A stretch of 64,000 nucleotides of DNA, taken from the NCBI GenBank assembly GCA_023014485.1, contig JAJOZX010000937.1:323501-387500 (forward strand). Reading direction: 5' to 3'. A program made the translations under genes and the position numbers. Position 1 is the stretch's first letter, and every line of letters begins with the position of its first letter. This document shows positions 9,601 through 20,574 of the stretch, piece after piece. Source of the DNA: Bathynomus jamesi. Lineage: Eukaryota; Arthropoda; Malacostraca; Isopoda; Cirolanidae. The notes beneath the pieces were generated by a model. It was not told the origin of the DNA, did not search any database, and was given only the letters and a program-made list of their open reading frames with translations.

Positions 9601-12280
9601 CATCAGAATACCAGGATATCGTTGCTATCACCGAGTCCTGGATTCATATTGATCGTAGGGACTACGTTGGAGAGTTCGAATTTCCAGGGTATAGAATGTT
9701 TCGCAAAGACCGCACCCGTGGGGAGGGGGGTGGGGTACTAATATACGTCAGAGACACGTTGAGTCCGGTTGACTGCCAGTTCCGGTCGGAATGGGAGCTG
9801 CTTGGCGTCGATCTGAACGTGGGAGGGACGAACTATAGGTTAATCTTGGTGTACAGACCTCCGCATCTCCTCCTCGAGGAGGATACAGCCCTGTACACCG
9901 AACTCAGTAGCCTGCTAGGGGATAGGGTGTGTGTAGTTTTAGGAGACTTCAACTGTCGCGGCATAAAGTGAGAAGACAGGACTGCTGATGCTGAAGGGAG
10001 GAGGCTAGTTGTCTTTGCTGATGAGAACTTCCTCACTCAGTGGGTCAACGAGCCTACACGAGGCGAAAGCGTTCTAGACTTAGTATTCACGACCAAAGAC
10101 AACCTCGTCACTGGCCTCACCGTTGACGAATCATTGGGCGGGAGTGATCACGGTCTGATTAGGTTCCGTGTGCCGGTCCCTCGGGTGAAGCGTAGTAACT
10201 CGAGAGGCAGTAAGCTCGATCTCCGGCGGGCGGACTTTGTTAGCCTCAGGGATAGCGTAGGTGAGATGGGGTTAGAGGTCGGCGGCGATGTTGAGCGGGT
10301 GTGGAGTGCATTCCGGGACGAGTTTATGGTGCTGCAGTCTGCTGCCATACCCTCAAAACCGGTCACACCTGCTTCAACGCAGCCTAAGTGGTTCAATCGT
10401 GACATCGCTTCGGCTATCCGAAATAGGAAAGTAGCGTATAGGAGGGCGAAGGCCAATCGTTCCCACGAAAACACTGAAGCGTATGTCCGCCTGTGTAGGG
10501 AAGTGAAGGCGAAGGTTAGGCTAGCGAAACGTAACGAAGAACTACGGGTGGCAAGCCTCTGCAAGGGGAACCCTAAGGAGTTCTTCAGTTATGTTAATAG
10601 TAGAAAGCCCATTAGAAGCATGATACGTCCGTTAAAGGACGGAAGCGGCGTTCTGCGGACCTCCGACGCGAACATCGCTAATGTGCTTAATGAGTACTTT
10701 CCGGGAGTGTTCACCAGGGAGGATACCCGCGTCATCCCCGAGCCAGGCGTGAGGCAGGAAGGTGCTGGCCTGGATAGTGTTAGATGTACCGCGACAGTCG
10801 TTGCCGATAAAATAGACAAACTGAGCGCGTTTAAGGCTCCTGGGCCAGACCAGTTTCTCCCCAGAGTGTTGCGAGAAGTGCGCGACCAGGTGGCTCCCCA
10901 CATGGCTACAGTCTTCAACAAATCGTTGGAGATGGGCCAGGTGCCTGGTGACTGGAGGGAAGCCAACGTGACCCCTATCTTTAAGAAAGGGGATCACGAA
11001 AGTCCAGGGAACTATCGTCCCATTAGTCTCACTTCAGTTGTAGGTAAATTATTAGAAGGGATAATAGCTGATAGAATCGTTGACCATTTGGATTCCTACA
11101 AGCTGCTTGTGGACTCCCAACATGGGTTTAGACGGCATAGGTCTTGTCTCACCAACTTGCTCGAGTTTTTCTACGTCATGTTGAGTGAGTACGATAAGAG
11201 TAGGGCGATTGATATACTTTATCTCGACTTTCAGAAAGCCTTTGATAAGGTACCTCACCGCCGGCTAATGGCGAAAGTGCGTGCGCTGAGTATCGGTGTG
11301 GAAATAGGTAGGTGGATTGAAAACTGGCTGAGGAATAGGCGGCAGAGGGTGGTAATTAAAGGGGCTAGTTCGGGTTGGGCCTCGGTCACTAGTGGGGTTC
11401 CTCAGGGTTCCGTTTTGGGGCCACTGTTGTTTATCATATACATAAATGATATCGACGGTGGCATCGTAAGTCGGATCGCCAAATTCGCTGATGAAACCAA
11501 GCTTGGGGCCAATGTTGGGACGCCCGAAGCGATCGAGGAACTGCGTGCGGACCTAGGTAGGATAGGAGAGTGGTCCGAAAAATGGCAAATGCCGTTTAAC
11601 TTGGGTAAATGCAAAGTGATGCACATTGGCTACGCCAATCCCAAGTCGGACTACTCGATGTTGGGGAGTCATATCGTGGTGACTGATTTAGAAAAGGACT
11701 TGGGTGTGCTAATTAGCAGCGACCTTAAGTTTACCAAACAGTGCGTAGAGGTGGAAAAGAAAGCCCAGAAACTATTGGGTTATATCAGGAGGCAATTTCA
11801 GTTTCGGAACAAGGAGATTGTGCTCTCTCTGTACAATTCCCTGTTCGGCCGCACCTGCAGTATGCTGTGCAGTTCTGGTCGCCCACCCTCAGGAAAGATA
11901 TTGAGAGGCTGGAGCGAGTGCAGGCGAGGGCCACAAAGTTAATTCCTTCCGTTAGGCATATGAGCTACAATCGACGGTTACGCTCCCTGAACTTGTTTTC
12001 GCTTGAAACTCGGAGGCTGCGCGGTCAACTGATCGAGGTTTTCAAGCTCTTACGCGGGTTCAACGATGTCGATTTTAGAAGTATGTTTAGTTTAAATGAT
12101 AACCCAACTCGCAACAATGGTTGGAAGTTGGATTTGAAACGGTTTAGGACTAGTGTGTGCGGGAATTACTTTACGTATAAGATCTGTGACACGTGGAACA
12201 GGTTACCTTCGGAAGTTGTAAACAGTTCCTCTGTGGATCAGTTCAAGAAAAGGTTAGACCAAATCTTGCACACTATTTGA
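9460..12280 (+). pseudogene. LINE ORF2, endonuclease-reverse transcriptase
   Basis: ORF2 has an apurinic-type endonuclease (about 9540-10200; motifs NARSIRNK, ITESW, YRPP, GDFNC and SDH) followed by reverse transcriptase (about 10830-11560; [40 protein letters not shown]) and a CR1-type C-terminal region ending at 12280. The catalytic FADD box reads FADE at about 11490, while the relative at 47279 keeps FADD. There is an in-frame TGA at 9969-9971 and a one-base deletion near 11850 that moves the C-terminus to another frame. Without these it would be one ORF of about 930 codons. It nicks target DNA and copies the element RNA at the break. Confidence 0.9.
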
Positions 12281-12378
12281 GTGTGTGCAAAATTTTCCCT
12301 GGCACCCGTTGCCATTGGTACCTCCTCGGTATGGGCCGCAAGGCCTTTTGAGGTGCTTCTTTTCCTTGTAACTCCTTG

Positions 12379-12379
12379 T

Positions 12380-12426
<47 letters not shown>
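12379..12426. repeat. (TC)n tail of LINE family A
   Basis: A pure TC tract directly follows the CCTTGTAACTCCTTGTAACT 3' terminus. It is either the element tail, the target microsatellite, or both. Confidence 0.85.
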
Positions 12427-12428
<2 letters not shown>

Positions 12429-12782
12429 CAGGGGGTATAAAGGTTATGCACGTTCCTTCTTGGTGTTGTAAACTTTATACTTGGGGTGTGACAGCCCACC
12501 GGTCCCGAGTCGTGGGATTCTAGAGAAATTGGCTGCCAGTTCCTTTAGGTTCTCTCTCTTTCGGGAGGGCGGTGAAGTCTGTTGTACAAACCTGTCCCGT
12601 GGGTTACTAGGACCCCTTCCCATCCCTACTCTGTCCTTTTAGCTTAGGTTAAGGATGTTCTCCTCTGACTGAAAAAAAAAAACTTTTAGTATTAAGTCTT
12701 TTTCTCTACTCTTACTATTAGGACCTTAATGCTACCACATGCGTGGAAAGAGAGGCTTTGGAACCTCTATAAATAACACCAT
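12427..12782. other. Unassigned spacer between two LINE copies
   Basis: No ORF or known repeat is visible. A short A-run lies near 12672 and CTCTCTCTTT near 12553. The sequence may be the tail of another SINE-like repeat. Confidence 0.4.
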
Positions 12783-13453
12783 TTCACTTTAGTTGTAGGT
12801 AAATAATTAGAGGGGATAATAGCGGGTAGGATGGTTGACCATTTGGATTCCTACAAGCTACTTGGGGACTCCAACATAGGTTTAGACGGCATAGATCGTC
12901 TCTCACCAACTTGCTCGAGTTTTTCCACGTCATGTTGAGTGAGTATGATAAGAGTAGGACGATTGATGAGAAAGCCTTTGATAAGTACCTCACCGCCGGC
13001 TAATGGCCAAAGTGCACGCGCTGGGTATTGGTGGGGAAGTAGGTAGGTGGATTGAAAACCGGCTGAAAAATGCCACAAAGTTAATCCCTTCCGTTAGGCA
13101 TATGGGCTACAATCGACGCTTACGTGACGCGGGTTCAAAGATGTCGATTTTAGAAGCATGTTTAGTTTAAATGATAACCCAACTCGTAACAATGGTTGGA
13201 AGTTGGATTTCAAACGGTTTAGAACTAGTGTGTGTGGGGATTACTTTACGTATAAGATCTGTGACACGTGGAACAGGTTACCTTCAGAAGTTGTGAACAG
13301 TTCCTCTGTGGATCATTTCAAGAAAAGGTTAGACCAAATCCTGCACACTATTTAAGTGAGTAGAAAATTTTCCCTGGCACCCGTTGCCATTGGTACCTCC
13401 TCGGCATGGGCCGCAAGGCCTTTTGATGTACTTCTTTTCTTGTAACTCCTTGT

Positions 13454-13502
<49 letters not shown>
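12783..13502 (+). mobile_element. LINE family A, 5'-truncated and internally deleted
   Basis: The copy starts at the part of the reverse transcriptase just after the YRPISLTS block. It keeps scattered pieces of the middle region, jumps over most of the palm and C-terminal region, and ends with the intact family A C-terminus (to 13355), the same 3' UTR and a (TC)n tail (about 13458-13502). It has lost the catalytic box. Confidence 0.85.
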
Positions 13503-13504
<2 letters not shown>

Positions 13505-13683
13505 CCTTTCGGGGGTGAGGCAGTCCCACCTTCTCCCCCAAAGAAGTCTTGCAACAAAGGGGTGCCACCAAGGGGGGTGGGGGTGGCACTCTTGCAACAT
13601 TATGCAATTGCTCTGCACTCATGGATTTTGCGCTAATACTATGCGCTATGGTATATGGTGAAAAATGCGAAATGAAAATGCAA

Positions 13684-15436
13684 GGGAGCGGAACCCTTTA
13701 TTTTCTGAGGATACATGAGAAAACAGAACAGGCAAAATTTCTTTGTAATCCAACAACATTTAGAGGTTGCCCACAGCTGATAGGTATTTTCAATTTATAG
13801 GGCAATGGAAATTTTAATTCTCAGTTTAAATGATAAATTGCATCTCCAATATACATCTCCAATAAGTATTCAGAACAAATATATCGTGTGAGTATATTCA
13901 CTAAATTCATAATTAACGATTAAAGTACATGACACCTCGAGTGTTGGCATTCATTTTTTCATCAAAGTGGCTTTGGAGGCTGTCGGCAAGACTTTACGAT
14001 GTTCTTCGACGATTTGAATCATGAACTGCATCTGCTCTTTGTTCCGAGTCCTTCCAGCCTTCGTGAATTCTTGAATCAATGCTATGCCTCGCTCTGCTGC
14101 ATCATTCACTACATTTAAGGAATCACCCTGATCTTTGCTGAACCAAAGCTGGTGTTGTTTTCCCAGTTTGATGGATCCTCTTGCAGGAAATCGACCGGAA
14201 GATCTAGAAGGGTGAACAGATTGTACGTATTGGAAGAGCAAAAGTCTGCCAGGGTTTTTCCTCTTGGATCTGGAATCCAGACTCGTCGGGGGTTTGCTTC
14301 TGACCCTTCAACGGAATTCATATTCTCTACCATTTTCCGCTTCTCATCATCATCGACTGCAGGATCGAATAGTGCAAGGCCCACGTTTACCTCATTGAGG
14401 TACCAGAGATGCCGATTAAAACTCTTGTACCCAGCGGCGTTGGTGTTTTGCAACTTTTGAAGGAGGGCTAAGTCGCTTCGGGGAGCGCTTGCTGCTTCTC
14501 TTGCAGAAAACCACGGAAGGACGTAATCTTGAGCAACGAAGAGAGAGAAGTCCCGCAACCCAGAAATCAGGCGGTCACTGCTACTTGCTCCACGAGATGT
14601 TGAAGGACATTGGTTCATGTGCATCGTGAACTGGTATCTGAACATCCAAATCTTGAAAGAGTAAATTCCACGCGCCATCCAACGTGCTCGGTGCAAAGCC
14701 CCTGGAGCCATGAACACAGGACTCCGACGTCCATGAGGTACTCCTCCCAAGAAAATGACTACAAGTTCAAGAAGCTCTTTGTAGTCATCTCTGGGATGCT
14801 TCACTTTCAGAAGGTCATTTGCTTCATGAATCATCTTCTCGGCCCAGGGACTGATCACTGCAGCCGTGTCCTCTTCGTCCGCGGCAGTGGAGTATTCATT
14901 CAATTTCAGTTGCGGCCAAAGCAGAGAGCGTCCAAAATTTTATACGCATAAAAATTAAACCTTATAACTATTTTTGGAAACAAAAATATTGCCAGTAAAA
15001 CCAGTCATTATACTTACAAACAATTCATAATACCATCCATTACAGTGCTAAGTAAAAAAAACGTTTGAAATATATGAATTATTTAAATAACACTTACCGT
15101 TATGAGAACTGTGATGCTTCTTGGCCACCATTACGTAAATGCACGAAAGACGTGAGTAATTAAGAGAAAACGATTTAGAATTAAAGAAAATTCATTTGTT
15201 GGTATACTGAAGTAAAGAAATATGGATTATCAGAACGCAATTGACAAATGCAATTTCTAATTTTGGGGACGCTGTGTATCAATGGGTTAATAAACACTAG
15301 AAGTGACTTAAAAAGGGCGCATAAATAAATGAGCATATGGGTAAAATTTGGGGTCTTTGGGCAACCTCTAAATATTTGATGATTTTCCAAGAAAATCATG
15401 TGCTTTATTTGCTCCCGGAACCTCATCATTTGCGGG
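13684..15436 (-). mobile_element. Possible unclassified DNA transposon bounded by inverted repeats
   Basis: The gene at 13951-14903 is flanked by partly matching inverted segments. GGGAGCGGAACCC (13684) and TTTAGAGGTTGCCCA (13758-13772) recur reversed as TGGGCAACCTCTAAA (15359-15373) and GCTCCCGGAACC (15411-15422) in the right order. The arms are diverged and no target duplication could be fixed, so the element status is tentative. Confidence 0.35.
13951..14903 (-). pseudogene. Uncharacterised multicopy-type protein, one frameshift
   Basis: Reading leftward from the ATG at 14903, about 250 codons encode a soluble protein with AEKMIHEAND, GALHRARWMARGIYS, HLWYLNE and ADFCSSNTYNLF. The frame then shifts near 14150 and continues with VVNDAAERGIALIQEF to a stop at 13951, about 310 residues in all. 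I recall this pattern, especially VNDxAERGxALIQ, in multicopy uncharacterised proteins of arthropods and cnidarians. I cannot assign a biochemical function and see no DDE triad. The flanking inverted repeats suggest a transposon gene, but it could be a decayed host gene. Confidence 0.55.
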
Positions 15437-15479
15437 GTTCCGTGACCCGAAATTCACACTTTCAGTTTTTAAAAGCACC

Positions 15480-15481
<2 letters not shown>

Positions 15482-15522
<41 letters not shown>

Positions 15523-15523
15523 T
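15482..15523. repeat. (TA)n microsatellite
   Basis: An AT tract flanks the left end of the MITE and supplies its TA target site. Confidence 0.9.
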
Positions 15524-15800
15524 CGGGTGATTCATAAGTCTGTTACCAGTGTAATGGTGAATAAAATAACTACAAACCACAGTAACCTGTGATGTTTTTT
15601 TATTTGAGGTTATTTTTACACAATTACACATTGAAAATTAACAGTGGAAATTCTTTCTTTTAAATCAATGACATTACGAGGTTTTGTTGCATATTCCCTA
15701 TGCCCTATCCTTGACCATACCCCATATTTTCACAAATAAACAATCTAAAACACAAAAAATATTTCACCATTACAGTAGTAACAGACTTATGAATCACCCG
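15524..15800. mobile_element. Tc1/mariner-type MITE, 277 bp
   Basis: The ends are inverted repeats beginning CGGGTGATTCATAAGTCTGT, followed on both sides by a nearly matching stretch up to AATGGTGAA, about 38 bp per arm. TA dinucleotides flank both ends. There is no ORF, so it is non-autonomous. Confidence 0.85.
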
Positions 15801-16136
15801 ATATATATATATATATATATATATGACTTGACTTACTTGACTTGACTTATGTCCCATCTGGAGGTCTCCAGGTTGGGTCCCGTCTGATGCGTCGATACTT
15901 TTCACACTCGCTCCTGTCTCTGGCCAGATCCACTCGCTCTCGCCAGCTTAACTCGCTGCTCTCTCTCTCCACCGTCTTCAACCATGTTGTTCTAGGTCGT
16001 CCTCTTGGTCGTGTCCCGTGAGTTCTTGCATACAATAGTCTTCTTGGCAGCCTTCCTCCCTCCATACGTTCGACATGACCAAACCATCTTTGTGTGTCAT
16101 TGGTTCTCTCCACTATGGTGACATTCATATCTGTTA

Positions 16137-18924
16137 CACTGGTATGCATCAGTTTTGCTGTCAAGGGTTTTGTAAGTGATTCTTATAGAGTTTTTCCTGC
16201 TGATTTCGAATCTGCAATCCGTTTTTCTCAATCAGCTCAGGTTATCCGGCTATGGCCTCATAAGTAAAATAGAATTTTTCGTGATTTTGTCAAAGCGGAA
16301 TTGGAACAGTAACATCTATCATCACTTGTTTCACTTGTATAATATCGTTTTTTACTTTTCAGGCATATAGATAAAATATTTCATAATGAATAGAGCGTGT
16401 AAAAATGATCCCAATAGATTCTGCTACATATGTGGGACGGTTACCATGCCAAATAACCAGTCCCAAATCACTAAATTTGTGAAGACAATGTATAGAGCAT
16501 ACTTTGGAATTAAGCTAGGGGACCAGGACAAAATTTCGCCCCTCATATGTGCTGCAAGACGTGCATTGAAAATTTGAGAAGATGGAGCGAAGGCAGAGCG
16601 AAATCTTTGCCTTTTGGAATTCCCATGATTTGGAGAGAAGGAAAGGATCACGTGACAGATTGCTATTTCTGCATGACAAACCTCCAAGGGGGCTTATAAA
16701 TTTATTTTTCTTAAATATTTTGAAATCCTCGTATGAAACTTGACATAATATTCACCATAATGTAATATTCACCATATATAGCATAATATTCACCATAATG
16801 GTAATCATACATTTACATATACATATTGTTATAGAAAATACATTTACACATACATATTGTTATACAAGTTACATTTACATATACAATGATTGTATATTTT
16901 CTTTCTTTATCATTCATATTGTCCCTGAAGGGACAATATGAATTAAAAAGAAAGAAAATATACAGACTCCATCGACCTATTTCATATCTTACAGACCGCA
17001 GCCTTCCCTCACGAGCCGCCACTGTCTGAATGCTTCTTCTATTTCATATGCAAGTTTTATATCCATGTTTCTGTGTTTCTATTTTCAGGAGTTAACAAGA
17101 AGAATAAACACATTGTTGTATACCCTGACATTCCTTCTGCTATGAGACCTGTACCCCATGGTCCTGGAATTCCAATACCCGACCCACCTCAAACCCTGGA
17201 ATTCGATGATTCTGATGATGAATCAATGACCAATGCCAATGACCAGTCCCAGTCGTATATACCTCAAAATACCGCTTCAAATGAGCCGAGGCCTCTCAAC
17301 CAGGCCAAACTTAATGATCTTACCAGGGATTTAGGATTTCCAAATTAGCTGCCGAGATCTTGGGCTCACGACTTCGAGAGGACAACTTGCTGGCTCCGGG
17401 AACAACATTCTCCTGGTATAGGAAACGAGAGGAAGAATTCCGCAAGTTTTTTGCAGTGCACGAAAATACCTCTTCCTTAGTGTACTGCTGCAATGTTGAG
17501 GGGCTAATCGAATCCTTGGGCCTGCCATATAACGCATCAGAATGGAGGCTATTTATAGACTCGTCTAAACGAAGTTTGAAAGCAGTACTTCTCAACATTG
17601 GGAATAGGGTTGCATCAGTCCCTGTAGCACATTCCGTACAACTTACTGAGAGCTACGATAACATGAAAATTTTACTGGATGCTCTCGTATACGACCAACA
17701 TAACTGGAGGATCTGTGGAGATTTGAAGGTAATACTAATATCATAAGTAAACTATTGCTATTGACTATGTTGTGTTTCCAAAGGTTATTTGAGAGCGTAT
17801 AAGAACACTTAACTTCCCACAGAAGTGATACAGTCCAATGCATAGATATTTTATCTGATAGAAAAAATTCTCTAAATTCTTTAAATATTTTCATTTTTTT
17901 CAGATTGTGGCATTTGTATTGGGAATGCAAGGGGGATACACGAAATACCCATGTTTCCTCTGCAAATGGGATAGCCGAGCGGATGAGAAGCACTATGCAC
18001 AGCGTGAATGGGCATCCAGAGAGAATTTTGAACCTGGGTGCATAATGTCGTTTCAGTGCCCCTTGTACCACCAACAAAAATTTTGCTCCACCACTTCATA
18101 TTAAGCTGGGCTTGATGAAAAATTTCATCAAATCAATGAATAAGGAGGGTTCAGCATTCCGATATCTCGAGAGTAAATTTCCTCATATATCTGATGCTAA
18201 ACTAAATGCTGGGGTTTTTGATGGTCCTCAAATTCGAACTTTGATCAAAGATACTCAGTTCGAAAACGCAATGACTCCAACTAAGAAGAATGCCTGGCAG
18301 GCATTCAAATCAGTTGTCACTGATTTCTTGGCAAGCGTAGAAGTCCAGAATACGAGTCCGTTGTCGAAAACTTGATGGAAGCTTTCAAAGCTCATGGGTC
18401 GCGCATGTCCATAAAAATGCACTTTTTGTGGTCCCACTTGGACTATTTTCCTGAAAATTGCGGGGATTATAGTGAGGAACAGGGGTGAACGATTTCACCA
18501 AGATATCAAAATAATGGAAGAGAGGTACCAGGGAAACTGGGATATCAATATGCTGGCGGACTATTGCTGGTGTTTGAAGCGAGACGTGCCCGAAGAAAAA
18601 CACAGACGGAAAGCCAAAAAAACTTCATTCCTTCCTCAATAAACTTTTTTCCATATTCATTGTATGAATAAAAGTATTTATTCACACAATGTTTTCATTT
18701 TTCACGAGTGTTCTTATAATATTACTCGTATCTACAGTGTTTAAGCTAAAAAAATCAATAAATTTGTGGATAAAATTGGACTTATAATAAATGGCCAATA
18801 GAGAAAAAACCTGACCTGATTGAGGAAAACCAATGTCATTTTCGAATTCAGCATGGTCGAATTATATAATATGAGTTGAAAAAACCCTCACAGCAGACAA
18901 ACAAATTTCATATGCATACCAGTG
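16137..18924 (+). mobile_element. CACTA-like DNA transposon, 2788 bp, TSD TTA
   Basis: The ends are a perfect 13 bp inverted repeat, CACTGGTATGCAT at 16137-16149 and its complement at 18912-18924. TTA is present on both sides (16134-16136 and 18925-18927). CACTG termini with a 3 bp duplication fit the CACTA/EnSpm group. It carries one intron-containing gene on the plus strand, and the interrupted RTE frame is restored by its removal, so the boundaries are secure. Confidence 0.85.
16386..18642 (+). pseudogene. Protein of the CACTA-like element (uncharacterised family, introns)
   Basis: The coding region starts at ATG 16386 with a Cys-rich N-terminus (FCYICG, then CKTC and CYFC after a frameshift near 16550). 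A second block begins after an AG at 17088, frameshifts near 17345, and continues with EWRLFIDSSKRSLKAVLL to a GT donor at 17729. A 175-base intron with TTTTTTTCAG acceptor ends at 17903. The last block has FLCKWDSR, DAKLNAGVFDGPQIR, FHQDI, DYCWCLKRDVP and a stop at 18640-18642. Frameshifts near 18045, 18365 and 18485 break it. I recall this protein as a common uncharacterised arthropod and cnidarian family. Its place inside exact TIRs indicates that it is the transposase or an accessory transposon protein. I could not pick out a DDE triad. Confidence 0.65.
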
Positions 18925-20019
18925 TTATGTTTCTGACGTGTTCATTTGTTAATCTGTCATACCATCTTATGTTACTGATTCGTCTCAAACAGTACATTTC
19001 GAACGCAAGTAGCTTTTTCTTCTTTTTCTGTTTTAATACCCAACTCTCTGCCCCATAAACTGCTGTTGGTAATACTATTGCTTTGTATAGTCTCACTTTC
19101 AAACTTTGAGATATCTTTCTGTCTTTCCATATCTTCGAGAGTCTATTCATTGCTACATGTCCAAGCTTCAATCTTTCTTGCACTGTACGATATGTGTCTC
19201 TATCTTGTGTAAACCATACTCCCATGTATTTGAACTCTTCAACCTGTTCTATTCTTCCTGTTGTTAAATTCACCTTGACATCTTCTCTTGTTCGTCCGAA
19301 TTTCATCACTTTTGTTTTATTTACATTTATTTTTAGATTGTACTTTATACACTCTACTTCCAATAGACTAGTCATTCGTTGTAGTTCATCTACGGATTCG
19401 GCCATCAGCACAATGTCGTCTGCGTACCGGAGATTATTAATAGTTTCTCCTCCAAGTTTCGGACCCCCCTCGAAGTCGCCCAATGCTTCGCTCATCACCA
19501 TTTCTAAGAACAAGTTAAAGAGATGCGGTGACAGCGGGCATCCTTGGATAACTCCACTATCAGTCGAGAAACTCTCCGTCGTTATTGTTCCCCTTTTGAC
19601 TTTTGACTCTAGCACTTGTGTTTCCGTACACTCTTCCTATAGTGTCTACTATCGACTCCTCAAATCCATATCGTCTCAGTACTTGTATCATACCATTTCT
19701 CCATACCGAATCAAATGCTTGTTTGAAATCAATGAAAACACAATACAGGTCTTTGCCATGTTCCCACATTTTCTCCAAAACTTGGCTGAAACTAAATATT
19801 TGGTCTGTAGTCCCTCTTCCCGGTCGAAATCCAGCTTGCTCTTCACCCAACACCCTCTCTTTTCTCATGTGCATTCTATTTTGTATCACTTTGATATATA
19901 TATGTGTATATATATACAGCTATGTAGAATGTAAAATGTATCAATAAACAGAAATTTTTTATAGTCTTCTTACCCTATGCAACTAATATGGAGAAAAATT
20001 TAAAAATATGTGACTTACA

Positions 20020-20570
20020 TTCAACCTGGGATCCTGTCTTCCTTTAACATCATTGCTTTTGTAGCTTTAGCTACTGTATCAGTCGATTTATTTTTAAGTG
20101 GTATTAGCCATAAATATCTAGAGAACACATCGACTATAAATAGAATGTAACGGTACTCATCATTGTACGCTGAGTACCTTTGCATGTCAGTCAAATCAGC
20201 TTGCCAAATAGAATCAATCTATGCGGCCATTTTCTTGGCAGTTTTAAACCTTCTTCTCACTGGCTTATGAAGTGTATAGGTTTCATGCTCACGCAAAAAT
20301 TTATCAACATCTTTTTCTCTAAGCCCTCAGTGTAGTACCCTCTGTGCACTCTTTAACACCCCCGTACGAAGCTCAATTAGAAATATCGTAATAGTGTTTT
20401 CTTAATACGTTAGCCATTTGCGTATTTTAGAAGCGCGCGAGTTGTGTTGTGCGTTGCTGGTTGGTCTCTTCCTCTTCTACTTCTTCTTCAGAGATGTTAC
20501 CACCTGGGTCAAAGGCGTTGCTTGCCCCAAGTCTTTTAATCTGTTCTGGTCGCCTATGAATGTTTTTGGA
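20020..20570 (-). pseudogene. Polinton-like integrase (DDE, retroviral type), partial
   Basis: The minus strand from about 20570 encodes a Glu-rich segment, then LRKHYYDIS, SYGGV, REKDVDKFLREHETYTLHKP and WQADLTDMQRYS...YILFIVDVFSRYLW, and fades near 20020. This is the order of a Polinton/Maverick integrase: N-terminal domain, then the first catalytic Asp in QADL. The later catalytic residues are missing and there are two or more stops and a frameshift near 20330. It points the same way as the PX-like and ATPase genes to the right, from which a mariner insertion separates it. In a live element it would join the linear DNA to the host chromosome. Confidence 0.75.
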
Positions 20571-20574
20571 ATGT

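Larger units (their letters stand above)
8547..12426 (+). mobile_element. CR1-type LINE, nearly full length (family A, (TC)n tail)
   Basis: This non-LTR retrotransposon has an esterase-type ORF1, an endonuclease-reverse transcriptase ORF2 and a short 3' UTR ending in a duplicated CCTTGTAACT motif and a (TC)n tail. A (TC)n tract also precedes the 5' end at 8513-8546, so the copy sits inside a TC microsatellite. It is inactivated by one ORF1 frameshift, a stop at 9969-9971, a frameshift near 11850 and a FADE catalytic box. Relatives lie at 12783, 47279 and 51098. Confidence 0.9.
15845..19889 (-). pseudogene. RTE-type reverse transcriptase, interrupted
   Basis: The right part (19889-18928) carries reverse transcriptase blocks EEQAGFRPGRGT, DFKQAFDSV, GVIQGCPLSPHLF and the catalytic YADD in RYADDIVLM (about 19420), with a frameshift near 19560-19615. 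The left part (16136-15845) is the usual RTE C-terminus with WFGHVERM and RGRPRTTW. Removing 16137-18924 plus one copy of TTA puts both parts in a single frame without loss of a codon. The endonuclease and N-terminus are missing, so this copy was dead on arrival. Confidence 0.85.
15812..19890 (-). mobile_element. RTE-type LINE, 5'-truncated, split by a DNA transposon
   Basis: The LINE reads leftward from 19890, where it is truncated in a (TA)n tract, to 18925, then resumes at 16136 and ends near 15812 in short AAGTCAAGT repeats and (TA)n. The gap is filled exactly by the CACTA-like element at 16137-18924. Short repeat tails of this kind are typical of RTE elements. Confidence 0.85.

Noticed and set aside
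12254..13622. ORFs rich in Glu-Arg or Ser-Leu repeats
   Set aside because: They are translations of (TC)n/(GA)n microsatellites, as are similar ones at 47148-47612, 48869-49363, 50852-51187 and 51536-51727.
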